This document shows positions 33,138 through 44,429 of a stretch of DNA of 64,000 nucleotides, one piece after another. Both the position numbers and the translations under genes were made by a program. Position 1 is the stretch's first letter; the number at the start of each line of letters is the position of its first letter. Source of the DNA: Rhizobium sp. GN54. Lineage in GTDB: Bacteria > Pseudomonadota > Alphaproteobacteria > Rhizobiales > Rhizobiaceae. Location of the stretch: assembly GCF_021026345.1 (NCBI RefSeq), contig NZ_JAJNCZ010000001.1, positions 124,001 through 188,000 of the forward strand, written 5' to 3'. The notes below the pieces were generated by a model. That model was not told the origin of the DNA. It ran no database searches and saw only the letters and a list, made by a program, of their open reading frames with translations.

Positions 33138-33223
33138 GAAAATGAATTTCTTTCGAACGTCTTTTCATAGCATAGTGCGCCGGAGCTTCAACGGAAGCGG
33201 GTGTTCGAACGAAAATAAATGAC
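33138..33223. promoter_or_regulatory. Two RpiR-type operator candidates in the rpiR / aldolase gap
   Basis: GAAAATGAATTTC at 33138-33150 and GAAAATAAATGAC at 33211-33223. The first is close to the rpiR start, the second about 50 bases before the 33272 gene. They fit the consensus G(A/T)AAATRAATTNC seen at ridA and the M81 promoter. Confidence 0.5.
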
Positions 33224-33271
33224 AGCGCCGCAGCCAACGGCGCGTTTCCTTCCCAAAAATGAGGTGCAACC

Positions 33272-34360
33272 ATGTTCAATCCCTGGCCCGAGGTCGGCAC
33301 GTCGCTCGATCAGGTCGCAACCCCGATGCCGGTCATCGACGAGGATCGCCTCGCGGCCAACGTCTCAAGGGCCCAGCGCTATCTCGAAAGCCACGGCAAG
33401 GCGTTTCGTCCGCATATCAAGACGCACAAGATCGCCGCCGTCGCGCGCCAGCAGGTCGAGGTCGGCGCCGTCGGCATCAACTGCCAGAAGGTCAGCGAGG
33501 CGGAGGTCTTCGCCGATGCCGGCTTCGAGGATATCCTGATCACCTACAACATCCTCGGCGCGCCCAAGCTCGCGCGCCTGCGCGCCCTGCACGAGCGGGT
33601 GGCGCGCCTTTCCGTGGTGGCCGACAGCGTTGCCGTCGTCGATGGGCTGGCGGCGGCCTTCGAGGCCGGCCGGCCTCTTGCCGTGCTGGTCGAATGCGAT
33701 ACCGGCGGCCGGCGCTGCGGCGTGCAGACGCCGGAAGACGCCGCGGCCCTGGGGGAAAGGATCGCGGCCGCGCCCGGGCTTCGCTTCATGGGCATCCTGA
33801 CCTATCCGGCCACCGGCGGTGCCGAAAACGTCGAGGCCTTCATCGTCCGCACCATGGAGTTGCTGGCGGCGAAGGGCATCGAATGCCCGGTACGCTCCAA
33901 TGGCGGCTCGCCGGACCTGTTCTCCGCCCACCTCGTCCCCTCCGCCACCGAGCATCGCGCCGGAACCTATGTCTACAACGACCGCAGCATGGTCCGGGCG
34001 GGCCATTGCACGACGGACGATCTCGCCATGCATGTCCTGGCGACGGTGGTCTCGCGGCCCGCGCCCGATCGCGCCGTCCTCGATTGCGGGTCGAAGGCGC
34101 TGACCTCCGATCTGCTGGGCTTCAGCGACTACGGTATGATCGAGGGCTTCGAGGGCGCGCGTATCGTCTCCCTGTCGGAGGAGCATGCGGTGGTCGATCT
34201 GAGGGGCTGCGCGCGCGTCTTCCCCGAGGTCGGCGCCATGGTCAGGGTGGTGCCCAACCACACCTGCGTGGTCAGCAATCTCTTCGACCGCATGGTGTTC
34301 CATCGCGACGGCGTCGTCACCCGCGTCGAAGCCGTCGACGCGCGCGGCACGGTGTGGTGA
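33272..34360 (+). CDS. PLP-dependent D-threonine aldolase / D-serine dehydratase-like enzyme (DSD1 family)
   Basis: A 362-residue fold-type III enzyme. Lys50 in RPHIKTHK is the PLP-binding lysine. PNHTCVVSN near residue 330 supplies the His and Cys that bind zinc in this family, and GGRRCGVQTP lies in between. Members cleave D-threonine-type beta-hydroxy amino acids or dehydrate D-serine. It is followed by an M81 peptidase and a peptide importer, so a D-amino-acid-containing substrate is plausible. The exact reaction is not determined here. Confidence 0.88.
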   Translation: MFNPWPEVGTSLDQVATPMPVIDEDRLAANVSRAQRYLESHGKAFRPHIKTHKIAAVARQQVEVGAVGINCQKVSEAEVFADAGFEDILITYNILGAPKLARLRALHERVARLSVVADSVAVVDGLAAAFEAGRPLAVLVECDTGGRRCGVQTPEDAAALGERIAAAPGLRFMGILTYPATGGAENVEAFIVRTMELLAAKGIECPVRSNGGSPDLFSAHLVPSATEHRAGTYVYNDRSMVRAGHCTTDDLAMHVLATVVSRPAPDRAVLDCGSKALTSDLLGFSDYGMIEGFEGARIVSLSEEHAVVDLRGCARVFPEVGAMVRVVPNHTCVVSNLFDRMVFHRDGVVTRVEAVDARGTVW

Positions 34361-34390
34361 AAAGCGCGCCGATGTAGGACTTTCTTCGCG

Positions 34391-34420
34391 CCGGGCCCCG
34401 GATTTTCCCTGTGGGCCCGG
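34391..34420. terminator. Strong hairpin after the aldolase gene
   Basis: A perfect eight-base GC stem CCGGGCCC / GGGCCCGG with a 14-base loop, 31 bases after the stop at 34360. No T tract follows at once. It lies just upstream of a T-tailed hairpin at 34453-34476, so the two could act together, as terminator plus mRNA end. Confidence 0.45.
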
Positions 34421-34452
34421 CCCGGCCTGGCCGCGCCGCGCAGCGAAAATTC

Positions 34453-34476
34453 CCGGCAATTTGCCGGCGCGTTTTT
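34453..34476 (+). terminator. Rho-independent terminator after the aldolase gene
   Basis: Stem CCGGC / GCCGG with loop AATTT, then CGCG and a run of five T (34472-34476). It would end the transcript of the aldolase-like gene before the separately promoted M81 operon. Confidence 0.6.
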
Positions 34477-34936
34477 CATGGCGTGCCTATGCGCCTCGAA
34501 GCGGTGCCGGGCGCCGGTGCCTCGGAAGCATCTGATCTGCAAAAGAAAACGCAATGCGGGGTGCGCGGCGGCAGGCGGCGCGCAGCCATGCGCGATGAAA
34601 ATTTTCACGGCGTTACGAGAGGAATGTAAATGAATTACATATTTTCTTGTCATCAATCCAAAGTCCGTTGACATTCGGGCTCAATGACGCAAAATGAAGA
34701 AAATAAATTACACTGGCCAACAGTGAACGGGTGAGCAGGATCAGCAGGCAGGCATGCCTCCGGAACGAACCGCATCTCGCCGACCGGCATGTCCGGCCGC
34801 CTCCGGCGGCGGCGCGTGCGCGGCGAAGCGCGTCCTCCGGGGTGGTCGGTGATGAAAGGAACGGCGGCGCGCCATGTCGAACGACAGGAGCGCCGGCAGG
34901 CGACGGCTATCGGCCGGGACAGCCTTGGGACATCTG
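34477..34936 (+). promoter_or_regulatory. M81 operon promoter region with three operator candidates
   Basis: There is no convincing gene in these 460 bases. A perfect palindrome TGAAAATTTTCA (34596-34607), GTAAATGAATTAC (34626-34638) and GAAAATAAATTAC (34699-34711) match the proposed RpiR-type operators. Between the last two, TTGACA (34668-34673), a 16-base spacer and CAAAAT (34690-34695) make a fair sigma-70 promoter. The last operator would overlap the transcription start. A leader of over 200 bases then precedes the M81 gene. Confidence 0.55.
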
Positions 34937-36418
34937 ATGCGCATATTTACCGCCTCGCTGGCGACCGAGACCAACACCTTCTCTCCCGTCCCGACCGACA
35001 TGCACGCCTTCAGGGCGGCGTTCTATGCGGAGCCGGGCGAACATCCCGATACGCCGACGCTCTGCTCGTCCGTCGTGCCGATCCTGCGTCGGCGCGGCCG
35101 CGCCGAAGACTTCACCGTCATCGAGGGTACCTCCTGCTGGGCCGAGCCGGCCGGCCTCATCCAGCGCCGGACCTATGAGACGCTGCGCGACCGGATCCTC
35201 GACGAGCTGAAGGCCGCCCTGCCGGTCGACGGCGTCGTCCTCGGCCTGCATGGCGCCATGGTGGCGCAGGGCTATGACGACCCGGAAGGTGATTTCCTCT
35301 CGAAGGTCCGCGCCATCGTCGGGCCGGACGTCCTCATCGCCGCCGAATTCGATCCGCACAGCCATCTGACGGCGCTCCGCCTTGCCAGTCTCGACCTCAT
35401 GGCGACCTTCCTCGAGTTCCCGCACACCGATTTCGAGCAACGCGGCGAACACGTCGTCGACCTCGCCCTTCGGGCGCTGCGCGAGGGGTTCAAGCCGGTG
35501 ATCTCCACCTTCGACTGCCGGATGATCACCATCTATCCGACCAGCCGCGAGCCGATGCGCTCCTTCGTCGACCGCCTGAAGACGCTGGAAGGCAAGGACG
35601 GCATCGCCTCGATTTCGGTCATCCACGGATTCATGGCCGGCGACGTGCCGGACATGGGAACGCGCATCGTCGTCGTCACCGATGACGCCAGGGAGAAGGG
35701 CGATGCGCTCGCAAGCGCACTCGGGCACGAGCTCTACCGGATGCGCAGGCAGACGGCCATGCCGATGCTCGACACCGAGGCCGGGCTCGACCGGGCGCTG
35801 GAACTCAGGGCCGCCCGGCCGGACAAGCCGGTCGTGATCGCCGATGTCTGGGACAATCCGGGCGGCGGCGTGGCGGGTGATGCGACCCATATCCTGCGCC
35901 GGATGATCGAGCGTGGCCTCGACGACATCGCCGTCGCCACCATCTGGGATCCCGTCGCCGTCTCCTTCTGCCATGCGGCAGGCGAGGGGGCGGAGCTCGA
36001 CCTGCGCATCGGCGGCAAGTCCGGCCCGCAAGGCGGAGAACCGCTCGACCTGCGGGTCCGCGTCGAGCGCGTCGTGGATGCCGGCTGGCAGAGCTTCCGC
36101 AACAGCCGCGTCACCCTCGGCAGCGCGGCCGTCGTCCGCCCGGTCGGCACGGCGATCGACATCGTCCTGATCACCAGCCGCACGCAGACCTACGAGCCGG
36201 ACATCTTTTCCAACCTCGGCATCGATTTTTCCGCAAAGGCCATGCTGCTGGTGAAGTCGACCAACCACTTTCACGCGGGCTTTCAGCCGGTCGCTTCCGA
36301 GATCGTCTACATCGCCGCGCCGACCTCCTATCCCACCGATCCGGCAACGACGCCCTACAGGAAGGCGAGCCTCGAACTGTGGCCGCGCGTTGCCGATCCG
36401 CTGGGCCTGGAAAGCTGA
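34937..36418 (+). CDS. M81-family metallopeptidase (MlrC, microcystinase C-like)
   Basis: A 493-residue protein. MRIFTASLATETNTFSP is the standard M81 N-terminus, EFDPHSHLT near residue 140 gives the metal-binding Asp and His, and the MlrC C-terminal domain follows (FSNLGIDFSAKAMLLVKSTNHFHAGF). The family hydrolyses D- or beta-amino-acid-containing peptides such as linearised microcystin, but most members have unknown substrates. The start at 34937 has GGGA six bases upstream; an earlier start at 34874 adds a non-family segment. First gene of the importer operon. Confidence 0.88.
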   Translation: MRIFTASLATETNTFSPVPTDMHAFRAAFYAEPGEHPDTPTLCSSVVPILRRRGRAEDFTVIEGTSCWAEPAGLIQRRTYETLRDRILDELKAALPVDGVVLGLHGAMVAQGYDDPEGDFLSKVRAIVGPDVLIAAEFDPHSHLTALRLASLDLMATFLEFPHTDFEQRGEHVVDLALRALREGFKPVISTFDCRMITIYPTSREPMRSFVDRLKTLEGKDGIASISVIHGFMAGDVPDMGTRIVVVTDDAREKGDALASALGHELYRMRRQTAMPMLDTEAGLDRALELRAARPDKPVVIADVWDNPGGGVAGDATHILRRMIERGLDDIAVATIWDPVAVSFCHAAGEGAELDLRIGGKSGPQGGEPLDLRVRVERVVDAGWQSFRNSRVTLGSAAVVRPVGTAIDIVLITSRTQTYEPDIFSNLGIDFSAKAMLLVKSTNHFHAGFQPVASEIVYIAAPTSYPTDPATTPYRKASLELWPRVADPLGLES

Positions 36419-36512
36419 CCCGGGCGCGGCATCCGTGCCGCCTCGAACCTGAGACTGCTGCGACAAGCCGGCGTGCGCGAAGCGCCCGCCATCAGAAAGA
36501 AAGGGGAACCTC

Positions 36513-38030
36513 ATGAAGAAGACATTTCTCATTGCGACCTTGGCGTCCGCTCTGGCCGCTTCGGCCGGGCTCATGCCTGCGCAGGCGTCCGACGGCATCC
36601 TGACGGTCGCCACCATCGGCGAGCCGCCGACGCTGGACGCCATGCAGACGCCGACCGACATCGTGCTGATGATCGACCAGCATATCTTCGAGACGCTCTA
36701 TACCTATGACGCCCAGTGGAAGTCGGTGCCGCTTTTGGCAGCCGCGATGCCGGAGATCTCCGAAGACGGCCTGACCTACCGCATTCCGCTGCGCGAGGGC
36801 GTGACGTTCCACGACGGCAGCGCGTTCGACGCCAAGGACGTGGTCGCCTCGCTGACGCGCTGGATGGCGGTCAACTCCAAGGGCAAGCAGGTCGCAGAGA
36901 TCGTCGAAAGCCTCACCGAGGACGGCGCCCACGCCGTCGTCGTCAAGCTCAAATCCCGCTACGCCCCGTTGCTGGCGACGCTTTCGCAGGCGTCGATCAT
37001 CATCCCGTCGGAAAAGGTGGCCGACACGCTGACCGAATTCGTCGGCACCGGTCCCTATGCCCTGAAGGAGCGCAAGCCCGACCAGTACACCCAGCTTGTC
37101 CGCTTCGAGGACTACAAGTCGCCCGAGGGCGAGCCGAGCAACTATGCCGGCAAGCGCGAGGCGATCGCGAAGGAAGTCCGCTTCGTGCCGGTGCCGGACG
37201 CGAACACCCGCGTCGAAGGGCTGATCTCCGGCCAGTTCGATTATGCCGATTCGCTGCCCGTCAGCGCCTATGAGCGCGTCGAGGCGAGCGGCAACGCCAA
37301 GCCGGTGATCTTCGAGAATGCCGGCTGGGCCTCGCTCAACTTGAACATGAAGGAGGGCCTGCTGACGAACAAGGCGCTCCGGCAGGCGGTCCAGGTCGCC
37401 CTCAATCCTTCCGACATGATGCTGGCAGCCTTCTCCGACGACCGCTTCTTCAGCGTCGATGCCTCGCTCTTCCCGGGCGGCTCCTTCTGGCACACGGAAG
37501 CCGGCGTGGCCCGCTACGGCGAAGGCGATCCGGAGGCCGCGGCAAAGCTCATCGAGGAAGCCGGCTATGACGGCACCCCGATCCGCCTGATGACCAGCCG
37601 CCAGTACGAGTTCCACTACAAGATCGGCGAAGTGGCCAAGGCCTATCTCGAGGCCGCCGGCTTCAAGGTCGACCTGCAGGTGGTCGACTGGGCGACGCTG
37701 ACCACCCGCCGCGCCGACCCGAAGGAATGGGACATCTTCATCACCCATTCCAATTTTCCGGGCGACCCGACCACGATCAACACGATCACCGACAGCTATC
37801 CGGGCTGGTACGTGTCCGACCAGAAGGCCAAGGCCGTAGCCGGCTACATGGAGGCCACGAGCGACGACGACAAGCTCAAGGCCTGGGAAGCGATCCAGAC
37901 GGTCATCTACGACGACGCGCCCCTGTTCAAGGTCGGCAACTTCAACGCGGTTGCGGGCGTCGGAGCGTCGGTCGACGGCTATACGCCGACCTACTGGCCG
38001 CATTTCTGGAACGTCACGCCGAAGAACTGA
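36513..38030 (+). CDS. Peptide/nickel-type ABC importer solute-binding protein (SBP_bac_5)
   Basis: A 505-residue periplasmic protein with a signal peptide (cleavage near AQA/SDG, residue 26). GLTYRIPLREGVTFHDGSAFDAKDVVASL near residues 88-116 is the family 5 signature. DppA/OppA-type proteins bind peptides, opines or other amino-acid derivatives. It follows the M81 gene by 94 bases and precedes its two permeases and ATPase. RBS AGGGGA upstream. Confidence 0.93.
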   Translation: MKKTFLIATLASALAASAGLMPAQASDGILTVATIGEPPTLDAMQTPTDIVLMIDQHIFETLYTYDAQWKSVPLLAAAMPEISEDGLTYRIPLREGVTFHDGSAFDAKDVVASLTRWMAVNSKGKQVAEIVESLTEDGAHAVVVKLKSRYAPLLATLSQASIIIPSEKVADTLTEFVGTGPYALKERKPDQYTQLVRFEDYKSPEGEPSNYAGKREAIAKEVRFVPVPDANTRVEGLISGQFDYADSLPVSAYERVEASGNAKPVIFENAGWASLNLNMKEGLLTNKALRQAVQVALNPSDMMLAAFSDDRFFSVDASLFPGGSFWHTEAGVARYGEGDPEAAAKLIEEAGYDGTPIRLMTSRQYEFHYKIGEVAKAYLEAAGFKVDLQVVDWATLTTRRADPKEWDIFITHSNFPGDPTTINTITDSYPGWYVSDQKAKAVAGYMEATSDDDKLKAWEAIQTVIYDDAPLFKVGNFNAVAGVGASVDGYTPTYWPHFWNVTPKN

Positions 38031-38041
38031 GGCACTGCACC

Positions 38042-38992
38042 ATGGCACGGATCGCCCGGACACTCTTGAACAGGCTTGGGGGCATGCTGGTCGTGCTCGC
38101 CATCGTCGTGACGGTTGTTTTCGTCATCGTCCGGGTGACGCCGGGCGATCCGGCCGCGGTGATGCTCGGGGCGGACGCCACGCCCCAGGACATCGCAGAC
38201 CTGCGTACGAAGATGGGGCTCGATGCGCCGTTGATCGTCCAGTATGTCCAGTTCGTGCTGGGCCTGCTGCGCGGCGATCTCGGCCAGTCGATCTTCCTCA
38301 ACCAGCCGGTCACGCAGGCACTTGCCGCGCGGGCCGAGCCGACCTTCTTCCTGACGCTGTTCTCCATCCTGATCGCGGTTTCGATCGCGCTGCCGGTCGG
38401 CATCCTCTCCGCCGTCAGGCGCGGAACGCTGTTCGACCAGATCGTCGTGACGCTGACCATGGTCGCGGCCAGCGTGCCCAGCTTCTGGCTCGGCCTGCTG
38501 CTGATCCAGGTGCTCGCCGTCGGCCAGGGCTGGTTCCCGGCGTCCGGCTATGGCGGCCCGGACACGACCTTCCTCGTGCGGCTGCATCACCTCGTGCTGC
38601 CGGCGATCGCGCTCGGCATCGTCAATTCGGCGCTGATCACCCGCTTCACCCGCGCCGCCATGCTGGACGTCCTTGGCGACGACTATGTCCGCACCGCCCG
38701 GGCCAAGGGGGCCGGCGAGGGCCGCGTCATCCTCAAGCACGCGCTGAAGAACGCGATGATCCCGATCATCACCGTCATCGGCCTCTCCATCGCCATGCTG
38801 GTCGCCGGCGCCGTCGTCACGGAAACCGTGTTCGGCCTGCCCGGCATCGGCAATCTCGTCGTCTCGGCCGTCCTGCGCCGTGACTATCCCGTCATCCAGG
38901 GCGCGTTGCTGGTCGTGGCCGCGATCTACGTGCTGATCAACTTCGCCGTGGACATGCTCTACATTCTCGTCGATCCGAGGGTACGCCTATGA
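38042..38992 (+). CDS. Peptide-type ABC importer permease (DppB-like)
   Basis: A 316-residue inner-membrane protein with six helices. RVTPGDPAAVMLGADATPQDI near residue 30 and the coupling loop DDYVRTARAKGAGEGRVILKHALKN near residue 220 are typical of DppB. ATG at 38042 lies 11 bases after the binding-protein stop. The stop overlaps the next permease start (ATGA). Confidence 0.94.
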   Translation: MARIARTLLNRLGGMLVVLAIVVTVVFVIVRVTPGDPAAVMLGADATPQDIADLRTKMGLDAPLIVQYVQFVLGLLRGDLGQSIFLNQPVTQALAARAEPTFFLTLFSILIAVSIALPVGILSAVRRGTLFDQIVVTLTMVAASVPSFWLGLLLIQVLAVGQGWFPASGYGGPDTTFLVRLHHLVLPAIALGIVNSALITRFTRAAMLDVLGDDYVRTARAKGAGEGRVILKHALKNAMIPIITVIGLSIAMLVAGAVVTETVFGLPGIGNLVVSAVLRRDYPVIQGALLVVAAIYVLINFAVDMLYILVDPRVRL

Positions 38993-39858
38993 CGACCCTG
39001 ACGACCGCATCCGCCGCCCGGCCGTTCGCCGCCAGCCTGCGCCGCCTGTTCGGCAATCGCGCCATCCTGTTCGGGGCCGTCATCCTGCTGGTCGTGGTGC
39101 TGGCGGCGCTGCTTGCGCCGTGGATCGCGCCCTATGCGCCCAACAAGCTTTCGATCGTCAACAAGCTGAAAGGGCCGTCGCTGGCCCATCTCTTCGGCAC
39201 CGACGAGTTCGGCCGCGACATCTTCTCCCGGGCGATCTTCGCCGGCCGCATATCGCTTCTCGTCAGCCTTGGCGTCGTGTGCATCTCCACCGTGCTCGGC
39301 GTCCTTCTCGGCGTTGCCGCGGGTTTCTTCCGCAGGCTCGACGCGCCGATCTCGCGCCTCCTCGATGCCATGATGTCGTTCCCGGACATCCTGCTGGCGA
39401 TCGCGCTGGTCGCAGCCCTCGGCCCGTCGCTCGCGACCGTCATCCTGGCGCTCGGCATCACCTACGCGCCACGCCTGGCCCGCATCGTGCGCGGCTCGAC
39501 GCTCGTGTTGCGCGAACTGCCCTATATCGAGGCGGCGGTCGCCATGGGCCTGCCGACATGGCAGATCCTGCTGCGCCACGTGCTGCTGAACCTCGCCTCT
39601 CCCATCCTGGTGCAGGCGACCTTCGTGTTCGCCTCGGCGATGCTGGCGGAGGCGAGCCTGTCGTTTCTGGGCGTCGGCGTCTCCACCGACATGCCGACCT
39701 GGGGCACCATGCTGGCCTCGGGACGCGAATACATGAACAACGCGCCGTGGCTGATGGTCTTCCCCGGCCTCGCCATCGTCTTCTCGGTGCTGTCGCTGCA
39801 GCTGCTCGGCGACGGCCTGCGAGATCTCGTCGATCCGCGTCTTGCCAAGGAAAGCTGA
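38989..39858 (+). CDS. Peptide-type ABC importer permease (DppC-like)
   Basis: A 289-residue membrane protein with six helices. [20 protein letters not shown] near residue 65 and the coupling loop [21 protein letters not shown] near residue 175 define DppC. It overlaps dppB-like by four bases and is followed two bases later by the fused ATPase. Confidence 0.94.
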   Translation: MTTLTTASAARPFAASLRRLFGNRAILFGAVILLVVVLAALLAPWIAPYAPNKLSIVNKLKGPSLAHLFGTDEFGRDIFSRAIFAGRISLLVSLGVVCISTVLGVLLGVAAGFFRRLDAPISRLLDAMMSFPDILLAIALVAALGPSLATVILALGITYAPRLARIVRGSTLVLRELPYIEAAVAMGLPTWQILLRHVLLNLASPILVQATFVFASAMLAEASLSFLGVGVSTDMPTWGTMLASGREYMNNAPWLMVFPGLAIVFSVLSLQLLGDGLRDLVDPRLAKES

Positions 39859-39860
39859 CC

Positions 39861-41693
<1,833 letters not shown>

Positions 41694-41742
41694 CCCGTCC
41701 CCGCTGCGGGTTCACAGGGATGGATCGGCGTCCGCGCAGCAA

Positions 41743-41765
41743 AAAGCCCGCCTGTGGCGGGCTTT
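41743..41765. terminator. Bidirectional rho-independent terminator
   Basis: A perfect ten-base stem AAAGCCCGCC / GGCGGGCTTT with a TGT loop. On the minus strand five T follow (41741-41745 region), so it best ends the leftward gene at 41797; on the plus strand TTT follows, ending the importer operon. The two genes are convergent. Confidence 0.85.
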
Positions 41766-41796
41766 CCAAGAGACGCATGGACGGTCGCCGGGCAGA

Positions 41797-44358
41797 TCAG
41801 GTGCGCGGCTTGAGGTTCTCGGGGTCGTAGAGCGGCTTGTAGCCGATGCCGACCACCTCGACCGGATAGGTCTCGGCGAAATACTCCACGTTCAGCTTGC
41901 GGCCGACCTGGCAGTATTCCTGCGGCAGGTAGGCGAGCGCGATGTTCTTGCCGATCGTCGGGCCGTAGGCGATCGAGGTGACGTAGGAGCGGCGGCCGAG
42001 TTCGTCGACGAGCGTCTCCCCGGTCTGCGGATCCATGACCGGCAGGCTGCCGACCGGGTAGCGCTTGACGCCGTTCCTGTCGGTATTCTCGGTCATCACC
42101 AGCGTGCAGAGCATGGCCGGCTGGTGCTCGCGCGCCTTGTACTCCAGATGCTTCGCCTTGCCGCGGAAGTCCGCCTCCTTGACCTTCGGGCGGGCGAGGT
42201 CGGCCTCGATCAGGTTGTACTGGGTCAGAAGATCGGCATTCTGCAGGCGCAGGCTCTTTTCCATGCGGCGCGAATTCGCATAGGTCTCGACGCCGAAGGC
42301 CATGACGCCGGTGGCGCGCAGCGCGTCCCAGACGGCAAGCCCGTCCTCGTACTTCATGTGCAGTTCCCAGCCCTGTTCGCCGACATAGGAAATGCGGAAG
42401 GCGGTGACGGCCTTGCCGGCGATCTCGATCGGCTTGATCGCGGCGAAGGCGAAGTTCTCGATGTCGAGGCCGGCTGGATCGGCCACCACCTTCTTCAGCG
42501 TCTCGCGGGCATTGGGCCCCCAAATGCCGATGGTGATGAACTTTTCCGAGACGTCGGTGATGGTGACGTCGAGGCCACGGTCCTCGGCGATGCGCTTCAT
42601 GTAGTGGAAGTCGCGCGGGCCGGCGTCGGCGCCGTTGACGAGGCGGCAGCGGTCGGCCATGCGGAAGACGGTGAAGTCGGCGCGCACCATGCCCTCGTCG
42701 TCGAGGAAGTGGGTGTAGATGCCCTTGCCGACATTGCCGTCGCCGCCGATCTTCGCGGCGCACAGCCATTCCAGGAGCTCGACATGGTCCGGCCCTTCGA
42801 TGTCGACCATGTGGAAGTGGCTGAGGTTGACGATGCCGCAGTCCTCGCTCATCGCCAGATGCTCGGCATTCGAGACGCGCCAGAAATGGCGGCTGTCCCA
42901 CTCGTTCTCGCGCACCGGAACGCGATCGCCATACTTCTCCAGCAGGTGCTCGTTGGCGGCATAGCCATGCGCGCGCTCCCAGCCGCCGAGCTCCATGAAA
43001 TAGCCGCCGAGTTCGACCTCGCGCTCGTAGAAAGGCGAACGCTTGACGTTGCGGCCGGTGGCATAGGGCTCGCGGGTATGGACGGCGGGGAAGTAGATCT
43101 TCTGCGCCGCTTCATAGGTGCGGCTCTCGATGAACTTCTCTTCGAGCTGGTGCGGATAGAAGCGGGAATAGTCGATCGAGTTGTGGTCGATCTCGGTGCG
43201 GCCGTCCGTCATCCAGTCCGCGATCAGCTTGCCGTAGCCGGGGCCGTCCTTCACCCAGATGGCGACGCAGTACCACAGCCCGCGCACCTTCTGGCTCTCG
43301 CCGCAGGAGGGACCGCCGGCGGCGGAGACCTGCAGCAGGCCGTTGAAGGAATGGCCCTCGTTGTAGCCAAGCTCGCCGAGGATCGGCGTCAGTTCCATCG
43401 CCTTTTCGAGCGGCTCGATGATCTGCTCCATGTCGAGGTCGCGCTGCGAGGGCGAAAGCCGCGCCTGGTCCTTTTCCAGGATGTCGCGCGGATGGCAGAG
43501 GCGGGGATTGTCGGTCTCGTAGTAGCCCCACTCGATCTGGCCGCCCTCGGTCGTCTTCGGGTCGCCGGTGTCGCGCATGTAGGCGGAGTTGCCCTGGTCG
43601 CGTAAGAGCGGGAAGCCGATCTCCTTGCCGGTGCCTTCGAATTCGTTGTACGGGCCGAAGAAGGTCAGCGGATGGTCGACCGGCATGACCGGCAGGTCCT
43701 CGCCGACCATCTCGGCGATCAGGCGGCCCCAGATGCCGGCGCAGACAATGACGTGATCCGCCATGATCGTGCCGCGGTGGGTGACGACGCCCTTGATGCG
43801 GCCGTTCTCGACGATCAGCGACTTGGCCGGCGTGTTGCCGAACATCGCAAGCTTGCCGCTCTTTTCGGCGGCGTCGACCAGCTTGCCGGCGACGGTCTGC
43901 GAGCGCGGGATGACGAGGCCGGCGTCCGGGTCGAACAGGCCACCCTGCACTTGGCCTTCCTCGATCAGCGGGAACTTCTCCTTGATCTCGGCGGGGCTGA
44001 CATAGTGGGCGCGGGTGCCGAAGGCCTTGGCGGAGGAAAGCTTGCGCTTGATCTCTTCCATCCAGGCGTCGTCGCCGGTGCGGGCGACTTCGAGGCCGCC
44101 GATGCGGGCGTAGTGGCCCATCTTCTCGTAGAAATCGATCGAGTATTGGGTCGTCCAGACCGAGAGATAGTCGTGGCTGGTGGTGTAGCAGAAGTCCGAC
44201 GCATGGGCCGTGGAACCGATGTCGGTCGGGATGCCGGACTTGTCGATGCCGACGATGTCGTCCCAGCCGCGCTCGATCAGATGGTGGGCAATCGAAGCGC
44301 CGACGATGCCTCCGAGCCCGATGATGACGACCTTTGCGTTTGTGGGAAATTCAGCCAT
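41797..44358 (-). CDS. FAD-dependent dimethylglycine/sarcosine dehydrogenase-like enzyme with GcvT domain
   Basis: An 853-residue protein: DAO/FAD domain with dinucleotide loop VVIIGLGGIVGASIAHHL (residues 9-26), an FAO_M linker, then aminomethyltransferase domains (GIVNLSHFHMVDIEGP near 565; YVGEQGWELHMKYEDGLAVWDAL near 680; GCV_T_C at the end). Such enzymes demethylate dimethylglycine or sarcosine and pass one-carbon units to folate. The precise substrate cannot be fixed. The start at 44358 is chosen over 44409 because the FAD motif then begins at residue 9. Its terminator is at 41743-41765. Confidence 0.9.
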   Translation of the reverse strand: MAEFPTNAKVVIIGLGGIVGASIAHHLIERGWDDIVGIDKSGIPTDIGSTAHASDFCYTTSHDYLSVWTTQYSIDFYEKMGHYARIGGLEVARTGDDAWMEEIKRKLSSAKAFGTRAHYVSPAEIKEKFPLIEEGQVQGGLFDPDAGLVIPRSQTVAGKLVDAAEKSGKLAMFGNTPAKSLIVENGRIKGVVTHRGTIMADHVIVCAGIWGRLIAEMVGEDLPVMPVDHPLTFFGPYNEFEGTGKEIGFPLLRDQGNSAYMRDTGDPKTTEGGQIEWGYYETDNPRLCHPRDILEKDQARLSPSQRDLDMEQIIEPLEKAMELTPILGELGYNEGHSFNGLLQVSAAGGPSCGESQKVRGLWYCVAIWVKDGPGYGKLIADWMTDGRTEIDHNSIDYSRFYPHQLEEKFIESRTYEAAQKIYFPAVHTREPYATGRNVKRSPFYEREVELGGYFMELGGWERAHGYAANEHLLEKYGDRVPVRENEWDSRHFWRVSNAEHLAMSEDCGIVNLSHFHMVDIEGPDHVELLEWLCAAKIGGDGNVGKGIYTHFLDDEGMVRADFTVFRMADRCRLVNGADAGPRDFHYMKRIAEDRGLDVTITDVSEKFITIGIWGPNARETLKKVVADPAGLDIENFAFAAIKPIEIAGKAVTAFRISYVGEQGWELHMKYEDGLAVWDALRATGVMAFGVETYANSRRMEKSLRLQNADLLTQYNLIEADLARPKVKEADFRGKAKHLEYKAREHQPAMLCTLVMTENTDRNGVKRYPVGSLPVMDPQTGETLVDELGRRSYVTSIAYGPTIGKNIALAYLPQEYCQVGRKLNVEYFAETYPVEVVGIGYKPLYDPENLKPRT

Positions 44359-44414
44359 TGCGTGCGACCCTGATTTGATACCGGAGGCGGATATTAGGGC
44401 TTGTGTCACCGTGT

Positions 44415-44429
44415 GTAGAGCCTGTCTAC
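44415..44429. promoter_or_regulatory. Inverted repeat upstream of the demethylase gene
   Basis: GTAGA-GCCTG-TCTAC, a five-base perfect inverted repeat with a five-base spacer, 57 bases before the start at 44358 in the gap shared with the divergent aldose dehydrogenase. A GntR- or LysR-type operator is conceivable; no regulator gene is adjacent. Confidence 0.35.

Noticed and set aside
34731-34937. Short open frame upstream of the M81 gene
   Set aside because: No domain and an Arg/Ala-rich composition; it lies in the leader after the promoter and operators, so it is more likely untranslated.
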